In this document: positions 51,282 to 60,152 of the stretch, one piece after another
Layout of the letters: each line of letters starts with the position of its first letter
Numbering within the stretch: position 1 is the stretch's first letter
Assembly: GCF_050942215.1 (NCBI RefSeq)
Contig: NZ_CP192056.1
Coordinates: forward strand, 4,650,001 to 4,714,000
Direction: 5' to 3'
Length of the DNA: 64,000 nt
Origin: Sphaerimonospora sp050942215
GTDB taxonomy: Bacteria; Actinomycetota; Actinomycetes; Streptosporangiales; Streptosporangiaceae
Notes under the pieces: model-generated
Databases searched by the model: none
What the model saw: only the letters and a program-made list of their open reading frames with translations
What the model was told of the DNA's origin: nothing
Program-made: the position numbers and the translations under genes

Positions 51282-52673
51282 TCAGCTGTCGAAGCCGACG
51301 CCGAGGCGGTCCAGGAGGCGCAACCAGGGACCGCGGCGGCCCTCGTTCTCGTCGGCCCGGGCCAGCGCCCGGCGGGTGATCTCGACCACCGGCCAGCGCA
51401 GCGGCTCCGGCGGGAACGGCACCGGGTGGCGGCGGACCATGCGCAGCCCGGTCCGCTCGGTGGACCGGCCGGCCAGCAGGTCGAGGCCGACCAGCGCGCC
51501 GAATCTCGACGCCCCGACGCCGAGGCCGGTGTAGCCGAGGGCGTAGGCCACCCGGCCGCCCATGGCCGTACCGAAGAACGGGGTGAAGCGGCTGGTCGAA
51601 TCGACCATCCCGCCCCACCTGTGGGTGAAGCGCAGGCCGTGGAGCTGCGGGAAGGTCTCGAAGAAGTGCACGGCGAGCCGCTTGTGCGTGGCGTCCCGCT
51701 GCTCGTGGCCCGAGCCGCCGAAGTTGTAGATCGCGTCGTATCCGCCCCACAGAACGCGGTCGTCAGCGGTGAGCCGGTAGTAGTGGAACCGGTTGCCCGC
51801 GTCGGTCAGCCCCTGGCCCTCCGGCCAGCGCAGTGAGGCGCGCTGGGCGGGTGTGAGCGGCTCGGTGACGAGCACGTAGTCCCAGACCGGCAGGACGAAG
51901 TTGCGCAGCCTGCGCAGAACCGCGGGAAAGGCGTTGGTCGCCAGCAGCACCTGTCCCGCGTGAACCACGCCCCCGTCCATCGGCCCGGCGGTCGTACGGG
52001 TGGCCGCCTCGACGCCCGCACGTGTCCGTGTCAGCGCGGTCACCGCCGTGTCCTCGTAGATCCTGACGCCGAGCCGCTCCGCGACCCGGGCCAGCCCCCA
52101 GGTGAGCGCGGCCGGGTCGACGAGACCACCCGTGCCGCGCAGCCGGAGCCCGCCGAGATAGGTGGGCGAGTCGACATCGGCGCGCATCTCGTCGCGGTCC
52201 AGGAACACCGCGTCCTCGCCGTGCTCGCGGTGCAGCCTCTCGGCCCGCCTCAGCTCCGCCAGCTGGTACGGCTCCACCGCCACGGTGGTCTTGCCGACCA
52301 GCCGGAGGTCGGCGTCGATGCCGTGCTCCGCCACGAAGCCGGCGATGGCCGCGAGGTTGGCCCGGCCGAGCGTGAGCAGCGTCCCGATCTCCGCCGGCCA
52401 CAGGCGCGACCCCTGAGCGAGGCCATGGGTCAGCGAGTCGGCGATGAATCCGCCGTTGCGGCCGCTCGCGCCGTACGCGACCGACCGGCGTTCGACGAGG
52501 ACGACGTCGCAGGCGGGGTTCTCCCCCTTGGCCAGCACGGCGGCCCACAGGCCGGTGAGACCGCCGCCGACGATCAGCAGGTCGGCCGTCGCCCGGCCGC
52601 GCAGCGGCTCCCAGGGACCGGGCGCCCCGGGCCTGTCGGTCCAGAAGACCCGGGGCGCGGCATCCTCGATCAC
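51282..52673 (-). CDS. FAD-dependent amine oxidase (DAO family, PuuB-like)
   Basis: 463 residues. D-amino-acid-oxidase-like fold; FAD-binding LLIVGGGLTGLWAA (about 33-46), VERRSVAYGASGRNGGF, a C-terminal GYTGLGVGASRFGALVGLDLLAG. Similar to glutamylputrescine oxidase and related amine oxidases that convert a primary amine to an aldehyde, NH3 and H2O2. The GTG start overlaps the glycosyltransferase stop by four bases. The following aldehyde dehydrogenase fits its product. Exact amine unknown. Confidence 0.88.
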   Translation of the reverse strand: MIEDAAPRVFWTDRPGAPGPWEPLRGRATADLLIVGGGLTGLWAAVLAKGENPACDVVLVERRSVAYGASGRNGGFIADSLTHGLAQGSRLWPAEIGTLLTLGRANLAAIAGFVAEHGIDADLRLVGKTTVAVEPYQLAELRRAERLHREHGEDAVFLDRDEMRADVDSPTYLGGLRLRGTGGLVDPAALTWGLARVAERLGVRIYEDTAVTALTRTRAGVEAATRTTAGPMDGGVVHAGQVLLATNAFPAVLRRLRNFVLPVWDYVLVTEPLTPAQRASLRWPEGQGLTDAGNRFHYYRLTADDRVLWGGYDAIYNFGGSGHEQRDATHKRLAVHFFETFPQLHGLRFTHRWGGMVDSTSRFTPFFGTAMGGRVAYALGYTGLGVGASRFGALVGLDLLAGRSTERTGLRMVRRHPVPFPPEPLRWPVVEITRRALARADENEGRRGPWLRLLDRLGVGFDS

Positions 52674-53959
52674 TTGACGGCGATCTTCTCAATCACGTCC
52701 GCGGCCGCGCGCACTCCGTCACGGCGGCGGATCTCCTCCCCGGCCGCAGCCAGCCTGGTGCGCAGCCCGGTGTCGCCGAGCAGCCGCTCGATCGCCCCGG
52801 TCAGCTCCTCGTCGGCGAAGCCGTAGGTGTCGAGGCGGACGCCGAGCCCCGTCTCGTCGATCCGCTGGGCGTTGTCGTACTGGTCCCAGAAGATCGGCAG
52901 CACGATCATGGGCTTGCCGAAGTGCAGCGTCTCGGTGACCGTGTTGTTGCCACCGTGCGTGATCACCAGGTCGACCATGGGGATGATCTTCGTCTGCGGC
53001 ACGAACTCGGCGCCCCACATGTTCGGCGCGAGCTCGATCTCGGCGTGCAGCGGGCCCTTGGAGACGATGTAGCGGTGCGGCGTCCGGGCCAGTACGGAGA
53101 TCACCCGGCGCATGAGCTCCAGGTCGGCCGAGCCGAGCGAGCCGAGCGAGAAGTAGATCAGCGAGCCCTCGCCGGGAATGTCCGGCAGCGTGAACTCCTC
53201 ATCGGTCTCCCGTACGGACGAGTCCAGCCGCGTCCAGGAGTCGCCCAGCGGCCGGTCGGCGACGTAATCGATGATCTCGGGATAGACGTAGAGGTTAGCG
53301 TTGCCCTCGTGGATGAACTCGAGATCACGCAGCGGGGGCGCCCCCTGCGCCACGACCCACTCGTTGAAGGCCGTCCACATCTCGCGGTGTGTCCGCTCGT
53401 ACTCCGCACGGAACTCCGCCCAGCCCGTGCCGTCCGCCGGAAGCCCGGAGAAGGTCGGCGCGACACCCGGCCCCGTCACCTCCAGCGGGTTGCACGACAC
53501 GATCCGGACGAACGGCACGCCGGCCGTCACGAGGGCCGGGAAGGCGAGGACGTTGTCCTCGACGACGACGTCCGGACGGACGCGCTCGGTGATCTCCTTG
53601 AGCCGCGGCTCGCAGTACTTGGCGCCGTCGATGAGCGCCTGCCAGATCGGCTTGGTCACCGTCTCGAGCTGCTCCAGGGTGCTCTTGCGGTACTCCGGCG
53701 CGGTCTCGCGGATGAAGTCCTTCCAGAACTGGCCGGGGTCCTGCTCGGCCGCGCTCTCGTCCACGGGCGCCGGCGGCTCGAGGTCGACCAGCTCCTCCTC
53801 GAAGCCCAGCGCCGTCAGCTTGCCCTTCCACGACGTCTCGGCCGCGAACACCACCCGGTGGCCACGGCGGCGCAGCACGTCACCGATGCCGATGCAGTTG
53901 TTGGTCGGCCCGTAGGCGCTCTCCGGCATGAACAGAATCGTCAGCGGCTTGTCCGTCAT
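52670..53959 (-). CDS. GT1 family (macrolide/UDP-glycosyltransferase-like) glycosyltransferase
   Basis: 429 residues, GT-B fold. N-terminal acceptor half begins ILFMPESAYGPTNNCIGIGDVL; the donor half has LIYFSLGSLG (266-275) and THGGNNTVTETLHFGKP (334-350), the nucleotide-sugar binding signature with Asn where the macrolide enzymes often have Gly/Ser. Soluble. First gene of an operon with the amine oxidase and aldehyde dehydrogenase, overlapping the oxidase by four bases. A sugar-transferring enzyme in an amine-degradation operon is unexpected. Catalytic direction is unknown; such folds also run in reverse on small glycosides. Confidence 0.88.
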   Translation of the reverse strand: MTDKPLTILFMPESAYGPTNNCIGIGDVLRRRGHRVVFAAETSWKGKLTALGFEEELVDLEPPAPVDESAAEQDPGQFWKDFIRETAPEYRKSTLEQLETVTKPIWQALIDGAKYCEPRLKEITERVRPDVVVEDNVLAFPALVTAGVPFVRIVSCNPLEVTGPGVAPTFSGLPADGTGWAEFRAEYERTHREMWTAFNEWVVAQGAPPLRDLEFIHEGNANLYVYPEIIDYVADRPLGDSWTRLDSSVRETDEEFTLPDIPGEGSLIYFSLGSLGSADLELMRRVISVLARTPHRYIVSKGPLHAEIELAPNMWGAEFVPQTKIIPMVDLVITHGGNNTVTETLHFGKPMIVLPIFWDQYDNAQRIDETGLGVRLDTYGFADEELTGAIERLLGDTGLRTRLAAAGEEIRRRDGVRAAADVIEKIAVK

Positions 53960-53981
53960 CTGGGACTCCTCGGAACTCTAG

Positions 53982-53997
53982 TTGAACCGAGATTCAA
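53982..53997. promoter_or_regulatory. TetR operator 1 (TTGAACC-GA-GATTCAA)
   Basis: A 16-bp palindrome with one mismatch, between the divergent glycosyltransferase (start 53959) and TetR (start 54035) genes. A nearly identical site is at 58899-58914. Confidence 0.75.
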
Positions 53998-54034
53998 ATA
54001 CGAGACTGGTAGAGCCGTCAAGAGCTGGGAGAAT

Positions 54035-54682
54035 ATGGTGTCGCATCAGATGAAGCGGAGCGGAATGACTCAGCGCAAGAGCAAGGCGGACCGGCGGCTC
54101 GACCTCATCGACGCGGCACGGCGGGCGATGATCCAGCACGGCACGGAGGGCGTCCACCTCAACCAGATCGCCGAGGAGGCCGGCCTCACCTCCGGCGCGG
54201 TGCTCTACCACTACCCGAACCTTCGCGACCTGCTCATCGAGGCCCACCAGGCCGGCATGGAGCGCTTCTACGAGCAGCGTGTGAAGAAGATCAGCGGCAT
54301 CGCGGACCCGGCGCGCAAGCTCGTCGTCACGATCCGTTCCGGGCTGCCCGAGGGCGCAGACGACACCGGCGTGCGGCTGCTGTGCGAGCTCGGCGGCGCG
54401 GCGGGGCGCAACCGGGTGTACGCGACGCTGCTGACCACGCTGTTCGACCGGCAGGTGTCGATGTACCAGACGATCCTGGAGACGGGCGCCGCCCACGGCG
54501 TCTTCACGCTGACGCAGGACTCCGAGACCATCGCCCGTAATCTGGTCGCACTGGAGGACGCGTACGGCTACCGCATCATCGCCCGCCATCACTCGATCGA
54601 CCCCGAGAAGGCCGTCGAGCTCATCCTCGACTACGCCCGCCTGGCCACCGGCAACCCCCTCAAGACCACCGGCCGTCGCTAA
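54035..54682 (+). CDS. TetR family regulator of the amine/aminosugar cluster
   Basis: 215 residues. HTH about 18-62 (RRLDLIDAARRAMIQHG, VHLNQIAEEAGLTSGAVLYHYPNLRDLL); the C-terminal ligand domain is of the BetI-like type (LLCELGGAAGRNRVYATLLTTLFDRQVSMYQTILE). Probably represses its own and the neighbouring promoters through the shared palindrome. Start uncertain among ATG 54035, 54050 and 54065. No further gene follows before the repeat array. Confidence 0.9.
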   Translation: MVSHQMKRSGMTQRKSKADRRLDLIDAARRAMIQHGTEGVHLNQIAEEAGLTSGAVLYHYPNLRDLLIEAHQAGMERFYEQRVKKISGIADPARKLVVTIRSGLPEGADDTGVRLLCELGGAAGRNRVYATLLTTLFDRQVSMYQTILETGAAHGVFTLTQDSETIARNLVALEDAYGYRIIARHHSIDPEKAVELILDYARLATGNPLKTTGRR

Positions 54683-54691
54683 CCCCCCTCC

Positions 54692-54934
54692 CGTGATCTT
54701 GCGAATACTCGCACGTCGGGCTGTGAGCAGGGATTTCCCGTTCATGATCTTGCAGTTCCTTGCAGATATGCATCCTGAGCAGCATAAACACCGTTTGTGA
54801 TCTTGCACTCACCAACTGCAAGATCACAAACGACTTATGCGCAGGTCAGATGGCTCGCGTGCGAGAAACTACAAGATCACGGAGTCGAATAGCGCAGGTC
54901 AGGAGGATGGCCTGCGAGTAACTGCAAGATCACG
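54692..54934. repeat. mirrored array of six 53-bp-periodic repeats
   Basis: Core: TGCGAG, four bases, TGCAAGATCACG. Inverse copies begin at 54692, 54743 and 54796; direct copies end at 54828, 54881 and 54934. Spacing is 51, 53 and then exactly 53, 53, with a symmetry centre near 54812. The flanking parts (GCGCAGGTCAG and its inverse CTGA-GCAGCAT) are also mirrored. It fills the gap between the convergent TetR and potA genes. The same core recurs at 60026-60140. Confidence 0.9.
54792..54832. terminator. perfect 16-bp inverted repeat at the centre of the array
   Basis: CGTTTGTGATCTTGCA (54792-54807), nine bases, TGCAAGATCACAAACG (54817-54832). A likely bidirectional terminator for tetR and the pot operon and the symmetry centre of the repeat array. 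Confidence 0.75.
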
Positions 54935-54963
54935 GGGGCCTGGGGGGGTGCCTCATCACACGG

Positions 54964-56048
<1,085 letters not shown>

Positions 56049-56052
<4 letters not shown>

Positions 56053-56843
56053 TTCAGTGCCTCGGTCAGCCTGGTCATGCGCTGGGCGACGATGACGACG
56101 GTGAAGCTCACCGCGAGCAGCAGCGTCGCCAGCGCGTTGATCTCTGGAGTGACGCCGAACCGCACCATGGAGTAGATGACGATCGGCAGGGTCGGCTCGG
56201 ACGGCGCCGCCGTGAAGAACGCGATCACGAACTCGTCGAGCGAGAGCGTGAACGCGAGCAGCGCTCCGGCGAGGATGCCCGGGGCGAGCGTGGGCAGCGT
56301 CACCGTGAAGAACGTGGTGAGCGGGGTCGCGCCGAGGTCCCGGGAGGCCTCCTCGAGCGAGCCGTCCATGTGGCTGAGCCGCGCGCGGACGACCGCCGAC
56401 ACGAACGCCATGCCGAAGACCGTGTGCGCGATCAGCACCGAGTGCAGGCCCAGCGTCATCTTGACCGCGGTGTAGAACACCAGCAGGCCGATCGCCAGGA
56501 CCAGGTCGGGCAGGATCGCCGGCAGCATCGAGAGCGCGTCGAGCAGCCGCGATCTCGTGTGTCGCGCCAGGCCGACGGCGAGCAACGTGCCGAGTACGGT
56601 CGACAGCGCCGTCGCCCCGAACGCGACGATCAGCGTGTTGGCCAGGCCGCCGCTGATCGCGTCGTTCTCCGCGAGCCTGCCGTACCAATCGAGGGAGAAA
56701 CCGTCCCACGTGTACGGCGTCTTCGCCCGGTTGAACGACATGATCACCAGAACGGCGATCGGCGCGTACAGGAACAGGTAGGTCAGCCAGAAGGGCAGCC
56801 GCAGCCAGCCGGGGCCGCCCGCCGCACCGGATCGGTCACGCAT
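56049..56843 (-). CDS. potC: polyamine-type ABC transporter permease (PotC-like)
   Basis: 264 residues, six hydrophobic helices, PotC/YdcV-like. EAA motif EEASRDLGATPLTTFFTVTLPTLAPGI (about 165-190) contacts the ATPase. Its start lies inside the end of the potB gene (8-bp overlap), and its stop overlaps potA, so translation is coupled throughout. Confidence 0.92.
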
Positions 56844-57702
56844 CGCGCCCCACCCTCCGCGCCGCCCAGGCCTGGGCGAACAGCAGCAGTACGAGCACGG
56901 CGATCACGGCCAGCGCCAGCACCGAGCCGAACGGCCAGTCGCGGGCCTTGAGGAACTGGTCGCGGATGAGGTTGCCGACCATGATCCGGCGGCCCCCGCC
57001 GAGCAGCTCGGGAATGACGAAGTTGCCCAGGCTCGGCACGAACACGAACACGCATCCGGTCAGCACGCCCGGCAGCGACAGCGGGAGCGTCACCGACCAG
57101 AACGTCCTGGCCGGTCGTGCGCCGAGGTTCGCCGACGCCTCGCGCAGGCTCGGGTCCAGCCGCTCGATCGCCGAGTAGAGCGGGAGGATCATCAGCGGCA
57201 GGTACGCGTAGAGGAGTCCGGCGACGATCGCGCCGTCGGTGTAGAGCAGCTCCAGCGGGCCGAGGCCGAGCGCCTTCAGCCCGGAGTTGACCAGCCCCTC
57301 CGAGTTGAGCAGCACGATCCAGGCGTACGTCCTGATCAGGAAGTTCGTCCAGAACGGCAGCACGACAGCCACCAGGGCGATGACCTTCCACCTGGCGGGC
57401 AGTTTGGCGATCATGTACGCCGTCGGATAGCCGAGCAGCAGCGCCAGCAGCGTCGTGAGCACCGCGAGCTTCACCGACCCGGCCACGACGTCGAGGTAGA
57501 GGGGGTCGGCCAGGCGGGCGAAGTTCTCCCCCGTCGGCTCGTGGACGACCCCGCCGAACCTGCCCCGCCGGAACATCGTGTAGCTCAGTACCAGCGCCAG
57601 CGGGAACAGCAGGAAGACGGTCAGGAAGCCGAACCCGGGGCCCAGGGTCGCGAGCCGGCCCGCCGCCTTGCGTACGGCGACGACGGACGGTCGGCCCGTC
57701 AT
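56836..57702 (-). CDS. potB: polyamine-type ABC transporter permease (PotB-like)
   Basis: 288 residues with six helices. EAA motif SLREASANLGARPARTFWSVTLPLSLPG (about 190-217). N-terminus about 20 residues longer than typical. Start overlaps the potD stop by four bases (ATGA). Pairs with PotC to form the membrane channel. Confidence 0.92.
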   Translation of the reverse strand: MTGRPSVVAVRKAAGRLATLGPGFGFLTVFLLFPLALVLSYTMFRRGRFGGVVHEPTGENFARLADPLYLDVVAGSVKLAVLTTLLALLLGYPTAYMIAKLPARWKVIALVAVVLPFWTNFLIRTYAWIVLLNSEGLVNSGLKALGLGPLELLYTDGAIVAGLLYAYLPLMILPLYSAIERLDPSLREASANLGARPARTFWSVTLPLSLPGVLTGCVFVFVPSLGNFVIPELLGGGRRIMVGNLIRDQFLKARDWPFGSVLALAVIAVLVLLLFAQAWAARRVGRDA

Positions 57703-58796
57703 TGCGCCGCCGAGACCTCGGTGGACAGCCTCGTGTACGCGACCGACGCCTCGCCGAGGTCGATCAGGCTCTCACCCTTGAGCAGTTCGGCCGGCGGCTG
57801 CGCCAGCGCGGGGTAGCTCTCGAGCAGCTTGGGGTCGAGTGCGTCCATCGCCGCCTTGTTGGGGATCTTGTAGAGGATGTTCTCGGCCACCCAGCCGTGG
57901 ATCTCGGGATCGAGGATGTAGTTGATGAAGGCGTGCGCCGCCTCCTTGTTCGCGGAGCTCTTGAGGATCACCATGGTGTCCGCCCACAGGTCGCTGCCCT
58001 CGGACGGCACGACGAACTCGATGTTCTTCTCCTCGGTCGGGCACCACCCGTCCCAGGCCTCGACCAGCACGGCCTCGCCGGACTTGAGCCGGTCGCCGAA
58101 CGTCGTGTCGTCGTAGGCCAGCAGGTCGGGCTTGACCTTCAGCAGCATCTCCTTGGCCTTGTCGAGCACGGCCTGGTCGGTCGTGTTGACCGAGGCGCCG
58201 AGCAGCTTGAGCGCGGGCAGCGCCAGCCACCGCTCGGTGGTCATCATGGTGATCTTCTTTTTCAGCTCGGCCGGCGGGTCGAGCAGGTCGCTCCAGCTCG
58301 TCGGCGGGGTCTTGACGAGATCGCTGCGATAGCAGAGCCCGGTCGTGCCCCAGGTGTACGGCACCGAGAACGTGTTGCCCTTGTCGTAGGCGAGCTGGGC
58401 GGCCTCGGGGTAGAGGTTCCCGAGGTTCGGGATCAGGTCGGTGTGGAGCGGCTCCAGCAGGCCCTGGGCGTTCAGGGCCTGCGCGTACTGCCCCGACACG
58501 AACGCCACGTCGATGCCGCTGTCGCCGCCGGCGGTCAGCTTGGCGACGATGGTCTCGTTCGTGTCGTGGATGGCGACCTTGGTGTCGAACCCGAGCTTCG
58601 CCTTCACCCGCTCCGGCAGGTCCTTCGGGCTGTATCCGTCCCAGATCGAGATCGTCAGGCTCTGCTTCGACAGATCCGCGTTCGCGTCGAGCGTCGCGGG
58701 CTCGGCCGCCGAGTCGGTGGTGGCGGATCCGCCGCACGCGGTCAGAGCGAACGCCAGGCAGGCGGAGGCCACGGCGACGGGCACGCGACGTGTCAT
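57699..58796 (-). CDS. potD: polyamine-type substrate-binding lipoprotein (PotD-like)
   Basis: 365 residues. Signal peptide of about 22 residues with lipobox L-T-A-C, so it is anchored outside the membrane. Periplasmic-binding-protein fold with LTISIWDGYSPKDLPERV, FSVPYTWGTTGLCYRSD (about 135-150) and DGWCPTEEKN. Similar to spermidine/putrescine-binding proteins, but the exact ligand (polyamine, opine or amino-sugar derivative) is not decided by sequence. AAGGAG precedes ATG 58796. Divergent from the kinase gene; two palindromes lie between them. Confidence 0.9.
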   Translation of the reverse strand: MTRRVPVAVASACLAFALTACGGSATTDSAAEPATLDANADLSKQSLTISIWDGYSPKDLPERVKAKLGFDTKVAIHDTNETIVAKLTAGGDSGIDVAFVSGQYAQALNAQGLLEPLHTDLIPNLGNLYPEAAQLAYDKGNTFSVPYTWGTTGLCYRSDLVKTPPTSWSDLLDPPAELKKKITMMTTERWLALPALKLLGASVNTTDQAVLDKAKEMLLKVKPDLLAYDDTTFGDRLKSGEAVLVEAWDGWCPTEEKNIEFVVPSEGSDLWADTMVILKSSANKEAAHAFINYILDPEIHGWVAENILYKIPNKAAMDALDPKLLESYPALAQPPAELLKGESLIDLGEASVAYTRLSTEVSAAQ

Positions 58797-58849
58797 GGGA
58801 GGGCTCCTTACGACGGGGGTGGCGGCAAGTGTTGCAGGACAGCTCAACG

Positions 58850-58867
58850 TAGACAAGACTTTGTCTA
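58850..58867. promoter_or_regulatory. palindrome TAGACAA-N4-TTGTCTA in the pot/kinase promoter
   Basis: Perfect 7-bp arms at 58850-58856 and 58861-58867, 54 bp upstream of potD. Different sequence from the TetR operator, so a second regulator or the same protein in another mode is possible. Confidence 0.6.
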
Positions 58868-58898
58868 TCGACCGTGACCTTTATGTTTGTGATTCTTG

Positions 58899-58914
58899 TT
58901 GAATCGAGATTCAG
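58899..58914. promoter_or_regulatory. TetR operator 2 (TTGAATC-GA-GATTCAG)
   Basis: Matches operator 1 (53982-53997) at 14 of 16 bases; arms pair perfectly except the outermost base. It overlaps the AGGAG (58913-58917) of the kinase gene, so bound repressor would block that transcript and perhaps the divergent pot promoter. Confidence 0.75.
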
Positions 58915-58922
58915 GAGATCGC

Positions 58923-60029
58923 ATGGAAGCGCCCCGCTGGCCTCACGTCACGGAGGCATCCGACGGGACGCTGACGCTGGCGGTGGCACAGGGCGTCACC
59001 TCGTCCGTCGTACGTGCCCTGGCGGATGACGCCGGCCCGCCGCCGCCCTTCTCCGTGCGCTCGTTCGCGCCGCTGCCCGCCACGGCGCGCGGGGAGCGGC
59101 CGATCACCGTCGACCAGACCAACCACTCGGTGATCGTGGGCGAGAGCGTGGTGGTCAAGTGGTTCCCCCGGCCCGTACGCGGCCGGCATCCGGCCATCGA
59201 CCCGCTCGCCCATCTCGCCGGCTTCGCCCGTACGGCCAGGCCGTACGCCGCGATCTTCTGGGCGGACGCGCTGGTCGCCCTGGTGACCGCCTATCTGCCG
59301 GAGGCGCGGGACGGCTGGGAGTGGTGCGTGGACGAGGCGGCCGGCGGCGGCACGGACTTCGCCGCCGAGATCGGCCGCCTCGCCGCCGAGCTCCACCTGG
59401 CGCTGGCGACGCCGTCGGAGATCTTCCCCGATCCCGTACGGCTGCCGCCGCCCGGAGCCGGCGCCGCACCGGCCTATGGCGCGCGGGCCGAGGAGGCGCT
59501 GCGCACGGCGCTCACGCTGACCGACGGGGCGGACGGCGCGTGGCTGGCGGCGCGAGCCGAGACGCTGCGCGGCGAACTGGCCCCGCTCGCCCGGCCGGTC
59601 CGCACGCCCCTGATCCGCATACACGGCGACCTGCACGTGGGCCAGATCCTGCGGTGGCGGCACGGTTACGCCGTGGTCGACTTCGACGGCAACCCGACGG
59701 TGGCGGCGGACGACGGTGCGGCGTTCCAACCGGCGGCGCGCGATCTGGCGCAGCTCGCGACGAGTCTCGATCACGTCGGCCAGGTGGCGATCAGGCGCAG
59801 GTCCGCCGACCCGGCACGGGTGGCGGGATGGGTGGCGGCCACCCGGGCCGAGCTGGTCGGCGCCTACACGGCCGCCCTCGACGTGGCCGGCCGGCCCGAG
59901 CTGCTGGACCGGTCGCTGCTGCGGCCGTTCGAGATCGAGCAGGAGTGCCGCGAACTGATCTACGCCGCCCGGCATCTGCCGCGCTGGCGGTACGCGCCCA
60001 TGGGCGTGCTGCGCTCGTGGTTCGCATGA
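58923..60029 (+). CDS. glucosamine-kinase-like phosphotransferase (maltokinase fold)
   Basis: 368 residues. Aminoglycoside-phosphotransferase fold with an N-terminal cap like maltokinase. Visible: Lys79 in VVVKWF (ATP), catalytic HGDLHVGQ (234-241) and DFDG (253-256), as in actinobacterial maltokinase and glucosamine kinase. It is shorter than maltokinase (about 450 residues), nearer glucosamine kinase. Next to an SIS isomerase, it fits phosphorylation of an amino sugar. ATG 58923 has AGGAG five bases upstream, overlapped by a TetR operator. The stop codon (60027-60029) lies within a partial copy of the 53-bp repeat. Confidence 0.8.
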   Translation: MEAPRWPHVTEASDGTLTLAVAQGVTSSVVRALADDAGPPPPFSVRSFAPLPATARGERPITVDQTNHSVIVGESVVVKWFPRPVRGRHPAIDPLAHLAGFARTARPYAAIFWADALVALVTAYLPEARDGWEWCVDEAAGGGTDFAAEIGRLAAELHLALATPSEIFPDPVRLPPPGAGAAPAYGARAEEALRTALTLTDGADGAWLAARAETLRGELAPLARPVRTPLIRIHGDLHVGQILRWRHGYAVVDFDGNPTVAADDGAAFQPAARDLAQLATSLDHVGQVAIRRRSADPARVAGWVAATRAELVGAYTAALDVAGRPELLDRSLLRPFEIEQECRELIYAARHLPRWRYAPMGVLRSWFA

Positions 60030-60140
60030 TCACGAAGGCCGTCGGGGCCGGTCAGCGCGTGGGCGTGCGAGTTTCTGCAAGATCACGAAGGGTGTCGGGC
60101 CAGGTCACAGGGCCTGCCTGCGAGAAAATGCAAGATCACG
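60026..60140 (+). repeat. direct array of the 53-bp-periodic repeat (three copies)
   Basis: Two full cores end at 60087 and 60140, and a partial one (ATGATCACG) ends at 60034: spacing exactly 53 and 53. Sequence as in the array at 54692-54934. The partial copy contains the kinase stop codon, the last ends four bases before the ribosome site of the SIS gene. Confidence 0.9.
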
Positions 60141-60152
60141 GGAAGGGAGAGG

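Noticed and set aside
54692..54934. CRISPR array
   Set aside because: Regular 53-bp spacing is suggestive, but copies are inverted around a centre, the intervening sequence is itself partly conserved, and no cas genes are nearby.
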